A stretch of DNA of 64,000 nucleotides from NCBI RefSeq assembly GCF_000165425.1, contig NW_001798981.1, positions 190,661 to 254,660 of the forward strand. The letters run 5' to 3'. The notes under the pieces are model-generated. The model had not been told where the DNA came from and ran no database searches. It saw only the letters and a program-made list of their open reading frames with translations. Origin of the DNA: Paramecium tetraurelia. Its lineage: Eukaryota; Ciliophora; Oligohymenophorea; Peniculida; Parameciidae. Shown piece by piece: positions 24,493 to 37,017 of this stretch (positions within the stretch are counted from its first letter, which is position 1; every line of letters begins with the position of its first letter). Position numbers and translations under genes: made by a program.

Positions 24493-26153
24493 ATGAGTAA
24501 ACATCGACATTCAAAGGATAAATTATATGTGACTTACAGTGAGCATATGCTTGAAAGAGGTGGCAAGAAGGAGAATAAAGGGACTCCTCTCACTCGATTG
24601 CCGTTTGATCATTGTTCACTATCTCTTGAACCTTTTAAAAATCCAGTTTGCACATCTGAAGGTCATGTGTTTGATATTGTCAACATTGTGCCATTCATCA
24701 GAAAATACAAAAGAAATCCAATCAATGGATAGGCTCTTAGGACAAATGATTTGATTCAATTAAAATTTCATAAAAATGACAAAGGACAATATCACGATCC
24801 CATAAGTTTCAAGGTATTCACCGATCATACCAAATTGGTGGCCATCAAAGTGAGTGGCAATGTATTTACTTCTGACACCATTGAAGAATTGAATCGAAAA
24901 CCTAAATTTTGGAAGGATCTTATAAGTGGTGAACCCTTTACCTATAAAGATATAATAGTTTTGCAGGATCCTAAGAATATTGAATCAAGAACAATTAAAA
25001 ATTTTGATTTTCTTAAAAACAATCTCAAATTAGATCAATCAACAGAAGATGATGTATATGTAAATTTAAATGATAGTGGAAAAAGAATCATGGAAATGGC
25101 ATAAGAATAGAATGTGAATAGACAAAAAGAGTAAAAAGATAGAGAAAAACAATCATTTGAAGAAATTGAATAGATAAAAAAGAAAGTTAAAGAACAAATG
25201 GAATCAAATTAATTAAGCGTAAAAGAATTTTTAGAACTTTCATCTAAATCTGGTGATTTTGTATCTGAGAGATATGCAACTGAACATGATTCTGTTAGTG
25301 TTACTAGTACATAAATGACATTGAAGACTAAACCATTAGGGTAGGTTTAATATAGAAATATGAATGAGGATGAAATCAGAAAATTACTATATGAGAGAAT
25401 ACGTAAATCTGGATAGAAAGGTTACGTATAATTAATCACTAATTATGGAAACATTAATTTTGAATTGCATTGTGATCTGGTTCCAATGACATGTGAGAAT
25501 TTTCTAGAATTATGTGAAAAAGGTTATTACAACCAAACAAAATTTCATAAACTAATTGAAAATGAGTTGTTGGAAGGAGGAGATCCCACAGCAACAGGAT
25601 ATGGTGGTGAATCCATCTTTGGAAAACCTTTTAGAATTGAAATCAATAACTTATTGTCTCATAGCAAAGCTGGAATGGTATCTATGGGTAATCTGGGTGC
25701 CACTCATTAAACATCGCATTTGTACTTATATATGTATTGATAGATAGTTTCATCACCTTAGCTGAATGTAAGAAATACGATAGTAAATATGCTGTCTTCG
25801 GGGAAGTAGTTGGTGGATTCTAAACCTTATATTAAATCAATAAATTACCAACTAATATGTGGTAGAGACCTGAAGTTACAATCAAATTAAAAGAATTAAA
25901 AGTAATTAAGAATCCTTTCAGAGACATGATTAAAATAATGTTATAAGAAAAAGAAGTAGAAAAGGAGTAGAAATTATAAGATAAAGAGAAAGAAAGATGG
26001 TTGGATGACGAAGGATTCTCGCTACCTACAAGAGTTTCAACTGCAACCTAAATAAAAGGCTTGGGATTGGCTTCTAATCTAATCCAGTAATTTAGCACAC
26101 AGGAACAATAAAAAAAATAATTAAAATAATTTTCTTTTGATAGTTGGTTATGA
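24493..26153 (+). CDS. PPIL2: U-box cyclophilin PPIL2 (CYC4 type)
   Basis: 544 aa with one 26-nt intron near 25718-25743. N-terminus MSKHRHSKDKLYVTYSEH and a U-box (RLPFDHCSLSLEPFKNPVCT, EGHVFDIVNIVPFIRKYKRN) are diagnostic of PPIL2, a nuclear cyclophilin and ubiquitin ligase associated with the spliceosome. After a second U-box-like motif and a helical linker comes the cyclophilin fold: YGNINFELHCDLVPMTCENF, KFHKLIENELLEGGDPTATG and SMGNLGATHQTSHFFITLAE. The cyclophilin R-x-x-P-x-F active-site Arg is replaced: the motif reads KLIENEL instead of RxIxNFM, so catalysis may be weak. The length matches human PPIL2 (520 aa). Confidence 0.93.
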
Positions 26154-26431
26154 TAATTAAAGTATGATATATCTTTGCATAATAAGTTACACGAATGTTA
26201 TCAATAGATTTATTAACAATTATTATTATAATATGTAATGACTTCTAATTTTTTGTTTTGCATTTAATTTAGTTTTTATGTGTAGAAGTTAGATTTAATG
26301 CTTCTCTAAGTTCAAAGTAAGTATATTCTTTTAGATATTAATTGCATTACAAATTAATTATTCATATATATATATCACTCAAGTTCATCAAATATTGTAA
26401 ATTTGACTATAATTATTTTTATTTTTTTTCA

Positions 26432-27478
26432 ATGAATTTAGACGATGTTTATAATTGGTAAAGTTAATTTACTATTTCTAATTAGGATTCTGAATCATAA
26501 GAATAACTATCCTGGAAAACACCAAGAATCTCAACCAAGAACTCTTTAATCATACAAGCCTTTAGAAGCAAAAGCATAAGTAATATCTATACTTTATTCT
26601 ACTAGTTTCATATTGTTATTAGAGCTACTGCTGAATATATCAAAGAGAAAATGCTCAACGGAAATGTAATTTTATTTAATAATTTGTAAGGGTGTCAATT
26701 TAAAAGAGTTTGGAGCATTTACAATGGAAATAATATCAGATTACGTTAAACCACTCTAGCATTCTGGTTTTAAAATGACTGAAGATTTAGACATCCAAAG
26801 AGCTGACCGTAAACATGTACACAAAATTAGGTACTTGAATTTCATTATTCAGACCATGCTTTATTCCAGATAATTAATTCAAATACTTCCTATAGAGATA
26901 TCCTGGAAAGGAAGAAGTTTCTAAACCTTAGAGTCAACATTCAATATATTAAAAGGGATTTGGGATGAATTTTTGTAATGCAGGACCCATAGCTGCGTCA
27001 TGGTAATATTATTGAGGATTGATTATATTAGTTATTTAGGTAAGGATGTTGTGCAATCCATACATTACTCTTTAGTAAAGGCTATTCAAGATTTAACCAG
27101 ACTTGGACATGATTTACATATTGATTTTGGATTTATTAAAATAAGTGTCGTAAACAAAGATCTAAAATATAAATATGAATAATCATTTATAAATAGGTTG
27201 AATTAGACTGATTACGAATTGAAAGTAATTTACTAACTCATTGTTTGTAGATGCGTAAGTCAGATATGGCTACATCTCAACATTGGAGGGCAACTTCAGA
27301 GGAGAAGTGGTCTAAAAGTACTCTAAACAATTTACTAACCAGACCTAATCCCACTCAAGTCTAAGAAAATTATGAAAAGTCAATGGCCCTTAAGATTATG
27401 TCATTAGATCTCAATACTGCCGAACAAACAAATTATAGTAAAAATTAGAAAGTTAAGTTGCCAGCATTAAATAAATGA
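26432..27478 (+). CDS. CCDC81-type HU-domain protein
   Basis: 296 aa; six introns of 22-29 nt give an in-frame model, the densest intron load in the window. Around residues 45-100, IVIRATAEYIKEKMLNGNGV followed by NLKEFGAFTMEIISDYV resembles the HU-like fold of CCDC81 proteins (helix pair, then a G-V-x-x-x-x-F-G-x-F strand). A second unit (GKDVVQSIHYSLVKAIQDL, then LHIDFGFIKISVVNK) repeats the pattern, so there are two HU-CCDC81-like domains. CCDC81 is a centrosomal/ciliary protein of ciliated eukaryotes. Identity rests on pattern; the C-terminal tail is unstructured. Confidence 0.6.
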
Positions 27479-27512
27479 ATTAAATTAAGAAAATAAATAA
27501 AATCAAAATATT

Positions 27513-29771
27513 TCATATTTAAATATTGTTCTCTATGCAAGCCATATATAAATGATGTGAAAACTATTATAATTCTTATTTTTATTTTGATACTAATTAA
27601 TATATAACTTAAGTACTTTAATCCAAATTCTTCATGTACTTATTTAATTCTTTTTCATATATCTAATTCCTTTATTCCTATCTAAATAGATTCCTTTTTA
27701 ATTCATCCTTTGTTGGACTCTAATAGAGTCTCTATCTTTTCTTGATTAGAGACTCTTATTTGTTCGATTTTTCAGAATTCATTTTCCATACACTAATTAA
27801 GTTAATGCAAAATATTACTTTTCTTTTTTTTCATCATTTTGGAAGTCACTTAACTTTTCCTATAAATCAAATATAGATTTGTGAAGGAAAAAATTGGCTC
27901 TCTCTAATTCAGTGTATTCTTGTTCTTTTTTATCCAAAAAGTTACGTAATATCATATTCTATTTAGTTTATTCAATCAATTGAGTTTAGAGTGTAGCTTT
28001 TTAAATAGAATTAAATATTTACTTAGAAGAGTTAGAGTTTCCAAATATTGATTTGTTTTTTAGAGACTTTTTTATAGCCATGTTTTTGTTTCTTTTTGAT
28101 TATCATTCTATAAATCCAAATCTTTATTTGATTAAAATTTTAATTTCTTTGCTGGTGTAAATTCCTTATTTTTTTTAATCCCTGAAACCATTTCCTTAAC
28201 ATCTTATATCTCGTATGAGAATTTGTTTTTCATCTCACTAATCTATTGTTTCAATGAAATATTTTCCTATTCTAACACTTTAATTTGTTGATCAGCCTCA
28301 CAACTGTCAGTCTAAGTTATGCATTCAACCATTAGTTTTGGATTCAAGACTCCTTTGGTTTCTACAATATTTCTAAAGTAATTTAAATAATTTGAATTTT
28401 CATTTGATGTAGCAATTAATTCCTAATTGCATCTTTACAATTGGTTAATTTAATCTTAAAGTCGCTACTTATCTATATTTAGTTCGGTAATTGTTTTCAA
28501 TTGATCTTCAATTAAGATATTTTTTTCTATGACTAATTCCTTTATTTATTTGATTGTATTTTATTCATCCAAACTTTAATTCTTATAAAAGTCTAATTAT
28601 TATTGGGCTTCTTATAATTAAGCTTGGTAGGTTTCGACTTGCTCGATCATTTCATTGTAGGCCTCATTTTAAAAATTATTAGATTCTTAAATTTCATTGA
28701 TGTTGACCGTATTTTTCAGAGCACCAGCTGACATCCCAAATCTCATGGTATTAACAGATTCTAAGTAATTTTCATTGTGCTAACTGATAGTTAAGAGCAT
28801 CACAGTTAATGAATTACCATTCAAACTAGGTTTAAGTATCTTAGTTAATTTTGAGTCTCTAAAATTAACAAATTAGTCCTTTTTATTTTCCTTGAGTTTG
28901 GAAACAACATTTTAAAGTGCTAATAAACTTTTATTAATTAGAAATCCTTCCTTTCTTCTCAAACCTTCAGCCTGAGTCTTTGATAATCCTTCAGAACCTG
29001 CCAAATCGACCAGATGTAGATGTGAATTACGAATGATAAATGGAGGACACTTCTGTCTTGTCTCTATGGCAATCTACAATATGACATGTGATCTAGAAGA
29101 ATTGTCGTTCATCTTAGTTTCTCCAAAATGTCTTTATTCTTCACCCAATTTACTAAAATAAATAAGCTATAATTATTACAAAATGTCTTCGAATTAATTT
29201 AAAGAATTGATGGTTTCCCATTTGTATTCATTTGATGTGTTGGGTTTCATTTCTTACAGATCTTTGATCAAAAGATCGTAGATATTTTCATTGTAAATCT
29301 CAATGTACGATATCTTTAAGGTGCAAAATGTATCTGTAATCTATGGTCAAGATGAATTTAAACTTTATTGATGGATTGGAGTAGATAATCAATTGATAAC
29401 TGAATAAGTCCTGGTTCCTTGTTGCTACCTTTCATTGTATAAGTTTTTCCTGAACTTGTCTACCCATATGCACAGATGGAGCCATTATATCCTAAAAGAC
29501 ATTTCTGTACAATTGGCTAGACCATTTTAGTGAAGATATCCTTAGAGGATGCAGATTCATCGAAAACCTATTTTTATTTGGATAATTTAACATTATCAAA
29601 TGAAAAGCGCTCATTAGATTTTTTAACTATGACAGATTTCTCGTTGACAATATTACATATTTTCTCATTGGAATCTGTGGGTCTTAATCTCAAACCAACT
29701 AATACATTCTCGACATGTGGTTCATGATATTTAGACTTGGTTTATTATTCTACACCTTTTATGTTGCTCAT
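27513..29771 (-). CDS. N-terminal kinesin motor protein
   Basis: Motor domain at the N-terminus with P-loop YGQTSSGKTYTMKG, switch I NDNSSRSHVI, switch II LVDLAGSEGLSK and the neck-side block FVNFRDSKLTKILKPSLNG. A coiled-coil stalk follows and the protein ends in a Gln/Lys-rich helix. At least two introns are visible (23 nt in the motor near 29340-29362, 26 nt near 27789-27814). The exon sum needs one more, so the stalk model is approximate. Start MSNIKGVEQQTKSKYHE. The class was not decided; the NVLVGLRLRP beginning and short linker fit CENP-E/kinesin-7-like or orphan ciliate kinesins. The stop is 34 bp from the convergent stop of the CCDC81-like gene. Confidence 0.88.
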
Positions 29772-30158
29772 TTTAAATTTAAATTATATAAACACACATT
29801 CAAAATAATTTACTTTACCTTCAATTAAAAAATAAAAATTAAGCGCATCAGAAATACTATCAGATTCTTAACATCTAATCTAAGAACATTAAGAAATTTG
29901 ATTTCCATGCTGACAACTTAATGTTTGCTGTTTAATAGATAAAAGATTTCAATAATCATCAAATAACTATTTCATCTAAAATTATTGACAAACATCTAAG
30001 AAATCAATAATAAAATGATCAAATTTATTATAATCCAAAGATCTTAACTGTTCACAATGATTTTCGGTAATCGAAAATAAACAACCATTACTTAATGTGT
30101 TTATAAATTAAAATATCAATCCCCTTATCAGATATATACTTAAATAGTTCCCTTGTGA
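29772..30158. other. Intergenic with a possible short coding stretch
   Basis: Upstream region shared by the kinesin (minus) and the next gene (plus). A plus-strand frame starting ATG 29921 stays open to about 30190 with protein-like content (FAVQQIKDFNNHQIT), overlapping the next gene's start out of phase. It may be a tiny gene or an extra 5' exon; I could not join it by an intron. Confidence 0.3.
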
Positions 30159-30500
30159 ATGGCTGGATTCAAGAAAACAGCTGCATTTTACTACACTGAA
30201 TGCTAAGATTTAGAACTACTATATTCTGAAGACTTGGTTGTGTTACCCACTATGGAATTGCAGTAAAGGGTTTTAGAAGTTGAATCAGAGCAGTTCTTAT
30301 CCTAAGAGCAAGAAGTAGAATTAAGGAGAATTCTGACATCATTTTTATTGCTTCAGAGATAATTGTTGATTCAACTAAAATCTTTAGTATTGATTTATCA
30401 AGATAAATTGCAATATTCACAGAATCTAGTAATGAAAGAGATAAAGAGTATAAGTTATCAGTTAAAAAAAGAATCGATGATTTATTTTCATTTCATTTGA
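30159..30500 (+). CDS. Small helical hypothetical protein (113 aa)
   Basis: An intronless frame of 113 codons. It starts MAGFKKTAAFYYTECQDLEL, then has an acidic helix and a Leu/Gln-rich helix (LRRILTSFLLLQRQLLIQLK). No family recognised. Its stop lies 43 bp from the convergent stop of the giant coiled-coil gene. Confidence 0.5.
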
Positions 30501-30543
30501 TTTTTTTATAATAATTTCTTTATATAAAGATTAGTTATTTATT

Positions 30544-33500
30544 TCAATGATTTTGTGAATCATTACTGAGATAACTTACATTTAAGTTGTCCTTCAATTA
30601 GTCATTAAGTCTACAATTCTCCTCCATTAATGCTGAATTACTTTTTGTTAATCTATCAATTTATTCATCTAATTATTTAACTAAATTTATTAATTGAAAA
30701 TACTTTATTTTTAGAATTCAAACATTTCTGTTCTTTTTTATTCTAGTTCATTTTACAATTGAACAATAACCTCATCCTTATTTTAAGTAACCAAACCTCC
30801 TTGACCCTTCAATTAATCTTATAACAGCTAAATCTACTCTTCTAACTTCTTTGTTTTTCTATTATTCTAGTTCACTTAGCTATCCTTAAGTGATATTTAT
30901 TAAGATTTTTTTTAGATCTCGTTTTCAAGAGTCTCTATCTTACTTTAATATTCAGATATCTATTATTAATATTTTTAGTTTTATCCTTTGAGTATAAGAG
31001 TTTCATTTTATAATTATTACGTAAGCTAATTAAGTTCTCCCTCTTTCTATGCCTCAGAAGAATCTGAATTTTGAATTTTCATCTTTTATAAACTTCTGAT
31101 TAATTCTTCTTGTTCTTTAATCTAGTTACTCAATTACTAATTTTATTATCGCAATCCTTCCAGCTATTACTACAATTCCACCACTTTGGTTATTTATATT
31201 TTAATTTCATTGTTTAATCTCTAATTTGATTATTCAACACCTTATTTTCTCAACAATTCTTCTTCCAATCTATCAATTTATTATTAATATTCATTTCTCA
31301 AATTTTAAGAAGGCATATTTTAATGTTTTTTCTCTTCTTAACTTAGTTTTTCAAGTTTGGTATTTAATTCTTATATTTAAAGAGAATTAGAAGTAGACAT
31401 ATTTTAAATTTACTTTTCATAATCATTCTTTTATTATTGAATAAACTACTTTAACTAGTCGATTTCTAATTTCAAACTCTTATTTTCTTGAACACTTTCT
31501 TATAAGGTTTATTCAAATTATTAATATTAAGATTATCTTTTCCTATCACTTTCGTAAATATCTTAGGATTAATATTAATGTTACAAAATTAAATCATTGT
31601 CTGCATTGTATTTTGAATTGAAGCTTTTATTTATTAGATAAGTTTCTGAACTTCTATCTAGAGAAAACGACTTATCCTATAGATCTCTCAAATCATCATT
31701 CAACTTATTAATTTAATGTAATAGTCCATTATTCTATTAAGTCAATATTTTGAGTTTTTCTAGTTGTTGCTCTATTATTTGATTTTTTTAATTAATAATT
31801 TATTCTTATTAGGTTATTTTTTCATTTAAACTCTGATCGAAAGGTTTGCATTATGAATTAGACTTTGACTTAAGAGGGGACTTTTCTCTAGTCATACTGA
31901 GAATTTATTATTCCATTTATACAAACTGCTCTTATAAACTTTTATGCAATTAATTTTTCTCTAGGGTTTCCTAATCGATTTATTAATTCAATTTAGGAAT
32001 GATTTCATTTGTATATTTATTATTTTCTTATTTTAATTAAGATATTTAATTATTTAAAGTGCTAATTTATTGATCCTTTTTCAAAATTTACTCTTCCAGA
32101 TTCTTAAGTTTATTAATCTATTATTATAACTCATTATCTTTGTTTTAAATTTAAACTGTCAACTCATTAACTTTCTTTTTCTGAGTTGTATGTTTTTATT
32201 ATTCAGTATCAAGTTCTTTACTCAAATAATAACTTTCTTATTAGAGTTGCTTGATTTTTTGATCCTATTCTTTTAGTGATATTTGTAATTCTTGTTTGTA
32301 TTGTTCTGTGGAGTGCAATTTAATTTCAAATTCATCCTTTTTGTTCTATGAGATCTCTAAAGTACTTTTTAAATTATCTATAAGCTGTTGTTATTATTCA
32401 CATGAAATGATTAATTTAGCTTTATCTTATTCCATTGATTATAATTTTCTTATTAATTCATTTAGTTCTTAATCTCTTCCCATCTATTTTTGACTAGATA
32501 ACTCTTGTATTTTAATGATCAATTGTTAGTTTTCTCTTTATAGTTTTTCACCTTCCAACTATAATTACATCTTCAATTTTGTAATTGTTTGATTACTTTC
32601 AATGTATTCATTCAAATCTTATTACAATTCATCTATTTGTTATTGTTAATTTTAAATGGTAATTGACTGATCAGAGTTTTCTTAAATTAATTATTAATTA
32701 GTTCTTTTTATTTAAACTAATTCATTTTCTTAAGTAGATAGTTTTTCAGATTACTTTTATGATAGCTCCTTTCTCATTTTTTCTATTTGTTATTAACTTT
32801 ATGTAAATTCTCTCTTATAAAACTCAGAATCCTCCAATGTAATTTATAATTTATTTTTGATCAATGAAATTTCTCTCTAGTAATGTACAATTTCATCTTC
32901 TAATTTAATCAGTTTAGAATTGTCTAATTATTTAGTTGATTATGATTCAAGAGTTTAAATTTAATTTCTTAGTATTTATATTTCACTTTATAGTTCCTGA
33001 TTCTCGTTCTCCCTAACATCAATATGAGATTTAGAAAATGAATGAGAAAGACTAGCCATCCTTAACTCCTACAATTCAAAATTCAAATTATTTAGTTGTA
33101 ATGCTAGTCCTTTATTTTACTGTATTAATTGTTCCACTTAATTTGATTTTATAAATAAATCATCTTCTTGTTATTTGGCTATTTATTCCTTCCTTCTTAA
33201 TTCGTCTTATATTTTATTAATATTTTAATCCTTCTCTCTTAATTATTCAACTAACTTATTAACCTATGCTTCAAGTCTAGATTTGATTGAATTGTGCACT
33301 TCATTCATATTTTTATTTTCTAATCCTAATTTACTAATCACTTATTATAATTCTTCCATAGAATTTTGACTATTGGTTTAGATGACCTTTAATTAATGTG
33401 TTTTATCTGCTAATTGATTTTTCAATTACACAATTTCACTTTCTTAACTTGAATATTATTTCTTTTCGGTTTAATTGAATACTACTGATTCAGAATACTA

Positions 33501-36493
33501 TTTAGAATAGGTGACCTCTCTTGAGAGTTTATTGTTTTCGAATTAAAGATCTGATAATTAAGTCTATTATCTCCTAATTTCAGTGTCATACTGCAATTAT
33601 AATTTTTAAATCTATACATTTAACTATTTATTTTCATTTTCCAATCTCAAAATATCCTATTATTTCTAAGCATAATCATCTACTTTGTTATCATTAATAA
33701 TCACTCTGTATCTACTTTCACTTAAAGATACATTTTATAATTGTTAATTTAACTTATCAATCTGGTTTTGTAATGTGATTATTTATCTTGAATGCTATTC
33801 TTTATTGGATATCAATTATTAATTCAAAATATCCCTCTCATTTTAAAGAGCTTTAATTTGCTCTTAAAATTTGATTTGATCTTCAGACTTCTAATACTCT
33901 GATCGTATTTCCAATTTCAATTATTAGTTTTCAGTAAATAACAACTCTTTCTAGTTTTCTAATAATTTGTACTCTTTTGCATCATAGATTTTTGAACCTA
34001 AAACACTTTCACTGATTGATAGGTTACTTTGATTCAAATCTTTAAAGGCATTTTATTGCGATTGCAACCTTACTATTTCTTCCGTTAAATTTTTATTTTA
34101 TAATTGTAATTGTTGAATTTAGACACTGAATTGCCTCTCAGCACTTTATGGAAACAATTTAAGTGTTCTATTTTCTTCTTGCAATTACATCTACTTTTAT
34201 TTTAATTCAAATATAGAGTTTTCTAGTTATTTAATTTTTCCATTTAGGTATTCTTTGTCTTACAATAGAGTAGCATAATCATCTCTTAATTGAATGTTCT
34301 CTCTCATCAGATTATCTTTGGCTTTTTGGTAGTCATCAATTTAATTTTAAAGGAGCTTAACTTCATTGCTTACTGAATTATTATATTCTATTTCTCTTAT
34401 TTAATTTTTGTATTTTGCTATTTCTTACTCCAATTATTTGATCTTATCTTATTGTTAAGTATCTCTTTACAATTGTATATCCAGTTTAGATTGTATTTCT
34501 TCATTCTTCCTTTTAAGAACAACCAATTATTATTCTAATTCCTTATATTAATCACTGTTGAATATTTTAGAATTAAACATGTTATCAGAAAAAGACTTAG
34601 ATAAATTAATATCAGCTAAATTCTTAATTTGTTCAGTCAAATGCATATTCTCTTCAACCAATCGCTTATTTTACTTTATCAATTATTCAAATTATTTTTT
34701 AACTTGATTAGCATCTTACAAATCATTTGTTAGTTTTTCTATTTTCTTTTTCATCTTCTAAATCTCTAAATTATGTATTTATTGCATTCTTTCAATCTGT
34801 TGCTCCAATTAATGATTGACAACATTTTCTTATATTTATGAATCCTTCATTGAATTCTGTAACACAGATGAATAATCAAATTTCTCTCTTAACTATCTGA
34901 TCTCTTCAAATAACTTCAAGTTTTCTTCCAAATAACGTTTATTAGCTTCAGTTAACTTCTATATTTGCAAATCTCTATCTGGCTACTGTTTTTATGGTTT
35001 TGGTTGTTTTTTCTTTGACAATTCCTCTTCTAAAATAGATATTTTTTTTTATAAGTATTGATTCTCTTGCTCTAATTATTCAATTTTAGTTTTCATAACA
35101 GGATCCTCAATCATAGACATAGACATGCTGATTCTACTCATATTTTTCATCATTTCTAATTCCAATTATAATTCTTTAATCTTATTTGTGGATGTTGCTA
35201 TTTCTTACATCAATTTCTAATTCACTTATAATAACCTCTCCTTCTCTCCATCAATATTTTAACTAGTTCTTGAAGACGAACCAAACTTTTAATATTTATT
35301 CAATTCCTCTTACAACCTTACTTTCTCGTTATTGCACTCCAACAACATATCTTAATATTGTTTCACTTTCATTTCATCCAAGAATTAAGATTGAGATAGG
35401 GATTTATCATTCTTTTCATTTAAAGCCAACGTCAATCTGCCATTCTAATTCATTAGATCAGTTTCTCTCTATTTCAAAGAGTAGACTTCGTTCTTCAATG
35501 ATTGAATCAATCGATCCATACTGTCCAATTAGTCCCTTGATGCCGTATTCGATTTACTATTAATTTCTATCATAGAATTCTATTTATACCTAATTCTTTA
35601 TTTTCCTTAAATAGCTTATCAATTTACTACTAAAGTTTTTGTTTCTCACTCTAAAGTTGTGCAACTTCCTATTTGAGTTGTGTTATTTAAATTTGATTGT
35701 TGGTTCTGAAGTCCTAACTTGTGGCCATCATAACATTATTTTGGATGGGTTCAAACTTCTTAATTGGCATTACTGATTTCTCATTTATTAATTGCAATAA
35801 TTGAGCATTCAGTAATGATTAAAAATTAACTTATTTCTAATTCAATTTCCCAATGTTATAAGCTATAAATTTCAAATGCACTCTCCTCAAAGATTACATT
35901 GAAATAAAGAAAGCACAGAACGCATCTAGTATTTACATGTCTAATACCTTTGTCATCTTTGCATTTAAATTTCATGATTTGATTGTTAAATTAAACTTAA
36001 AGTTGATTCTAATTCGACAGAATACATTAATCTGAATATTAGATCTTTTATTAGGTTGTACTATTTTCTAAATACTCCAATGAAAATATCCAATTCTAAT
36101 CATTACAATTGATCTATTATCTAATATAATCATCTCTTAAATTACTTCATATTATTGTGATATAATTGGGAGAGTTTATTTTCTAATGAGGCAGAAATTT
36201 GAATTTTTTAGAATTCTATAAGTAGCCTAACCTTCATAGCCTTATTCGAATGGCTGTACGATTGCCTCAATCTTATAACCAATATCGAATATGCTGCAAG
36301 GATAAATATTGCCCTAAGTCTCAATCTTTATGCGCTCATTATCTGATTTCTTGAACCATTAAAACTTGCATCCTAATGGGATTTAGTTAATTTTTGATGA
36401 GAACGCATTGATCGTGATATTTGTGGTTTCATTTAATTATGCTGCCTAGATTTCCAAGTGATAGTTAAAGTTCCCCTTAATTTAATAATTCAT
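30544..36493 (-). CDS. Giant coiled-coil protein with beta-rich N-terminal domain (~1950 aa)
   Basis: Starts ATG 36493-36491. The first ~150 residues are a beta-type domain: PLGCKFQWFKKSDNERIKIE, then YPCSIFDIGYKIEAIVQPFE. The pattern resembles Ig-like A9 repeats of AIR9-type proteins (W/F-x-R/K, DIGY-x-I-x-A/C-V-x-P). A 32-nt and a 22-nt intron follow, then MPIKKFEPIQNNVMMATSQ and over 1700 residues of almost pure coiled coil rich in Gln, Lys, Glu, Asn and Leu. A 23-nt intron lies near the 3' end (about 30691-30713), and the chain ends in NLNVSYLSNDSQNH. I checked the frame at both ends and at several points inside, not at every codon; more short introns must exist. Could be a cytoskeletal or basal-body scaffold. 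Confidence 0.65.
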
Positions 36494-36502
36494 ATTAAAT
36501 AA

Positions 36503-36997
36503 ATGTTATTTTAAGACGATTCAGATTTTTTCATTAAACCAAATGCCTTCCTCAAACTGCTGAAGTAAGGAAAACCGAAAACTACAGAGATGAGTCGAAG
36601 AAAACCGTAAAATGTAGTAGCGAATAAAAAATAATTGAACATATTGCACTTCTCCAAACCTATTTTCCTATTGCAGATTCCGGAAGAGTCAAAAAGCAAT
36701 CGAAACATCAGTAACAACACTTGCCGTAGTTGGAATACTCAATCTCATACACCAGATAGAAGAAAGATACTATTGACTTCACCAAAAGAGTCTCGTCTCG
36801 GTTACAAAGTATAAAATAAACAAGATCCAGAAGTACCTTATGAAATCCACACTCAAATGCCTACTTCCCAGATCAACCCAAAATATGTGATTCAATAAAA
36901 ATAAGGTTGTGGATTGAGTAGACTTCCCAATTTTAAATTATAAATAATCAATCAATTCCCAAATCTAAGATAATTAATGCTGATGAAATAATAATGA
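36503..36997 (+). CDS. Hypothetical basic protein (164 aa)
   Basis: An uninterrupted frame of 164 codons. Basic and Ser/Pro-rich, with segments such as MSRRKPQNVVANKKQ, HTPDRRKILLTSPKESRLGY and YEIHTQMPTSQINPKY; probably largely disordered. No family recognised. Its ATG is only 9 bases from the ATG of the divergent giant coiled-coil gene, and its stop is 20 bases from the stop of COX11. Confidence 0.55.
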
Positions 36998-37017
36998 TTA
37001 TATATATATAATTAGCA

